From Wenjunlia tyrosinilytica (lineage in GTDB: Bacteria > Actinomycetota > Actinomycetes > Streptomycetales > Streptomycetaceae), in contig NZ_BMMS01000011.1 of assembly GCF_014646055.1 (NCBI RefSeq), positions 168,050 to 232,049 on the forward strand: 64,000 nt of DNA. The letters run 5' to 3'. Positions 63,854 through 64,000 of the stretch are shown here, piece after piece. Position 1 is the first letter of the stretch. Every line of letters starts with the position of its first letter. Position numbers and translations under genes: made by a program. The notes beneath the pieces are model-generated. The model saw only the letters and a list, made by a program, of their open reading frames with translations, was not told the origin of the DNA and did not search any database.

Positions 63854-64000
63854 ATGGCGACGAACCGAGACAAGGTCCAACTGATGTCGAACAGCGCAAG
63901 TGACGTGGGATCGGGCCCCGATCCGCGTCGGTGGTTGATGTTGCCGGTGTTGTTGTCGGCGATGTTCATGGCGCAGTTCGATTTGTATGTGGTGAATGTG
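63854..64000 (+). CDS. MFS transporter (DHA2-like), partial
   Basis: 49 residues visible, cut by the right edge. Start ATG 63854 (MATNRDKVQLMSNSASD), or a later ATG 63884, then WLMLPVLLSAMFMAQFDLYV as first membrane helix with the DHA2-type MAQFDLYVVNV. The helix is written mostly with TTG for Leu and T in third positions, unlike nearby genes. Expected to export the cluster product. Confidence 0.75.
   Translation, partial: MATNRDKVQLMSNSASDVGSGPDPRRWLMLPVLLSAMFMAQFDLYVVNV

Overview
This is a very GC-rich actinobacterial chromosome segment, most likely from a Streptomyces. The signs are third-position G/C codon bias, frequent GTG/TTG starts, dense GTGA/ATGA/TTGA translational overlaps, the SepX-Glp division pair, an HrdD-type sigma factor with a SigR-type promoter, Roadblock/LC7 clusters, a tricorn protease, a class F sortase, and an ATP-binding/XRE regulator pair. 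No rRNA, CRISPR array or intact insertion sequence was found. One tRNA (Ala, anticodon CGC) is present.

Positions 1-12 kb are housekeeping and stress genes: a VOC protein (cut by the window edge), a YbaK deacylase, an EamA exporter, a universal stress protein, a 22-copy heptamer minisatellite, an SDR, ohr with its regulator ohrR, a four-gene Co/Ni energy-coupling-factor transporter (cbiM, PDGLE protein, cbiQ, cbiO) behind a Nur-like box, and a tricorn protease. Positions 11-17 kb hold a membrane protein whose stop codon seems lost, a DUF2993 protein, a cluster of three Roadblock proteins with two companions, a cupin, a strong bidirectional terminator and tRNA-Ala. Positions 17-23 kb are the conserved block sepX - GNAT - moaB - moaC - glp - galU (minus strand), with 5-formyl-THF cyclo-ligase divergent. 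Positions 23-37 kb carry a penicillin-acylase-family hydrolase, a K+/H+-type antiporter, an MFS protein, a CIRCE-preceded FmdB gene with an MTAP-family phosphorylase, an esterase, a SAF protein, mscL, a class F sortase, a wall-anchored-looking protein, a small monooxygenase-like protein and hrdD.

Positions 37-43 kb hold a glycine betaine/choline-type ABC importer (ATPase with CBS tail, fused double permease, lipoprotein). Upstream of it lies a deletion scar: 19 or so codons of a betaine-aldehyde-dehydrogenase-like gene joined out of frame to the last part of a choline-dehydrogenase-like (GMC) gene. Positions 43.4-46.7 kb are a decaying accessory patch: a truncated XRE regulator, an ATP-binding anti-sigma-like protein, an XRE gene broken by a TGA at the Trp of its SRWEKG motif, a PPC/DUF296 gene of lower GC, and a frameshifted DCC-family gene.

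From about 48.2 kb to the right edge lies what looks like a biosynthetic gene cluster that continues past the window. It combines an isonitrile (PvcA/DIT1-type) synthase and a Fe(II)/2-oxoglutarate oxygenase with an unrecognised coupled gene, a transposase-like protein lacking its catalytic aspartate, a PucR/GAF regulator, a methyltransferase, a fused aminodeoxychorismate synthase, a transaldolase, and a tight cassette of AMP-ligase, SDR, acyl carrier protein, AvrD-family enzyme and P-loop ATPase, followed by an MFS exporter. I do not recognise this combination. It is the best candidate here for an undescribed pathway: a product joining an isonitrile, an aminochorismate-derived unit and an AvrD-made sugar/acyl unit is a reasonable hypothesis, not a demonstrated one.
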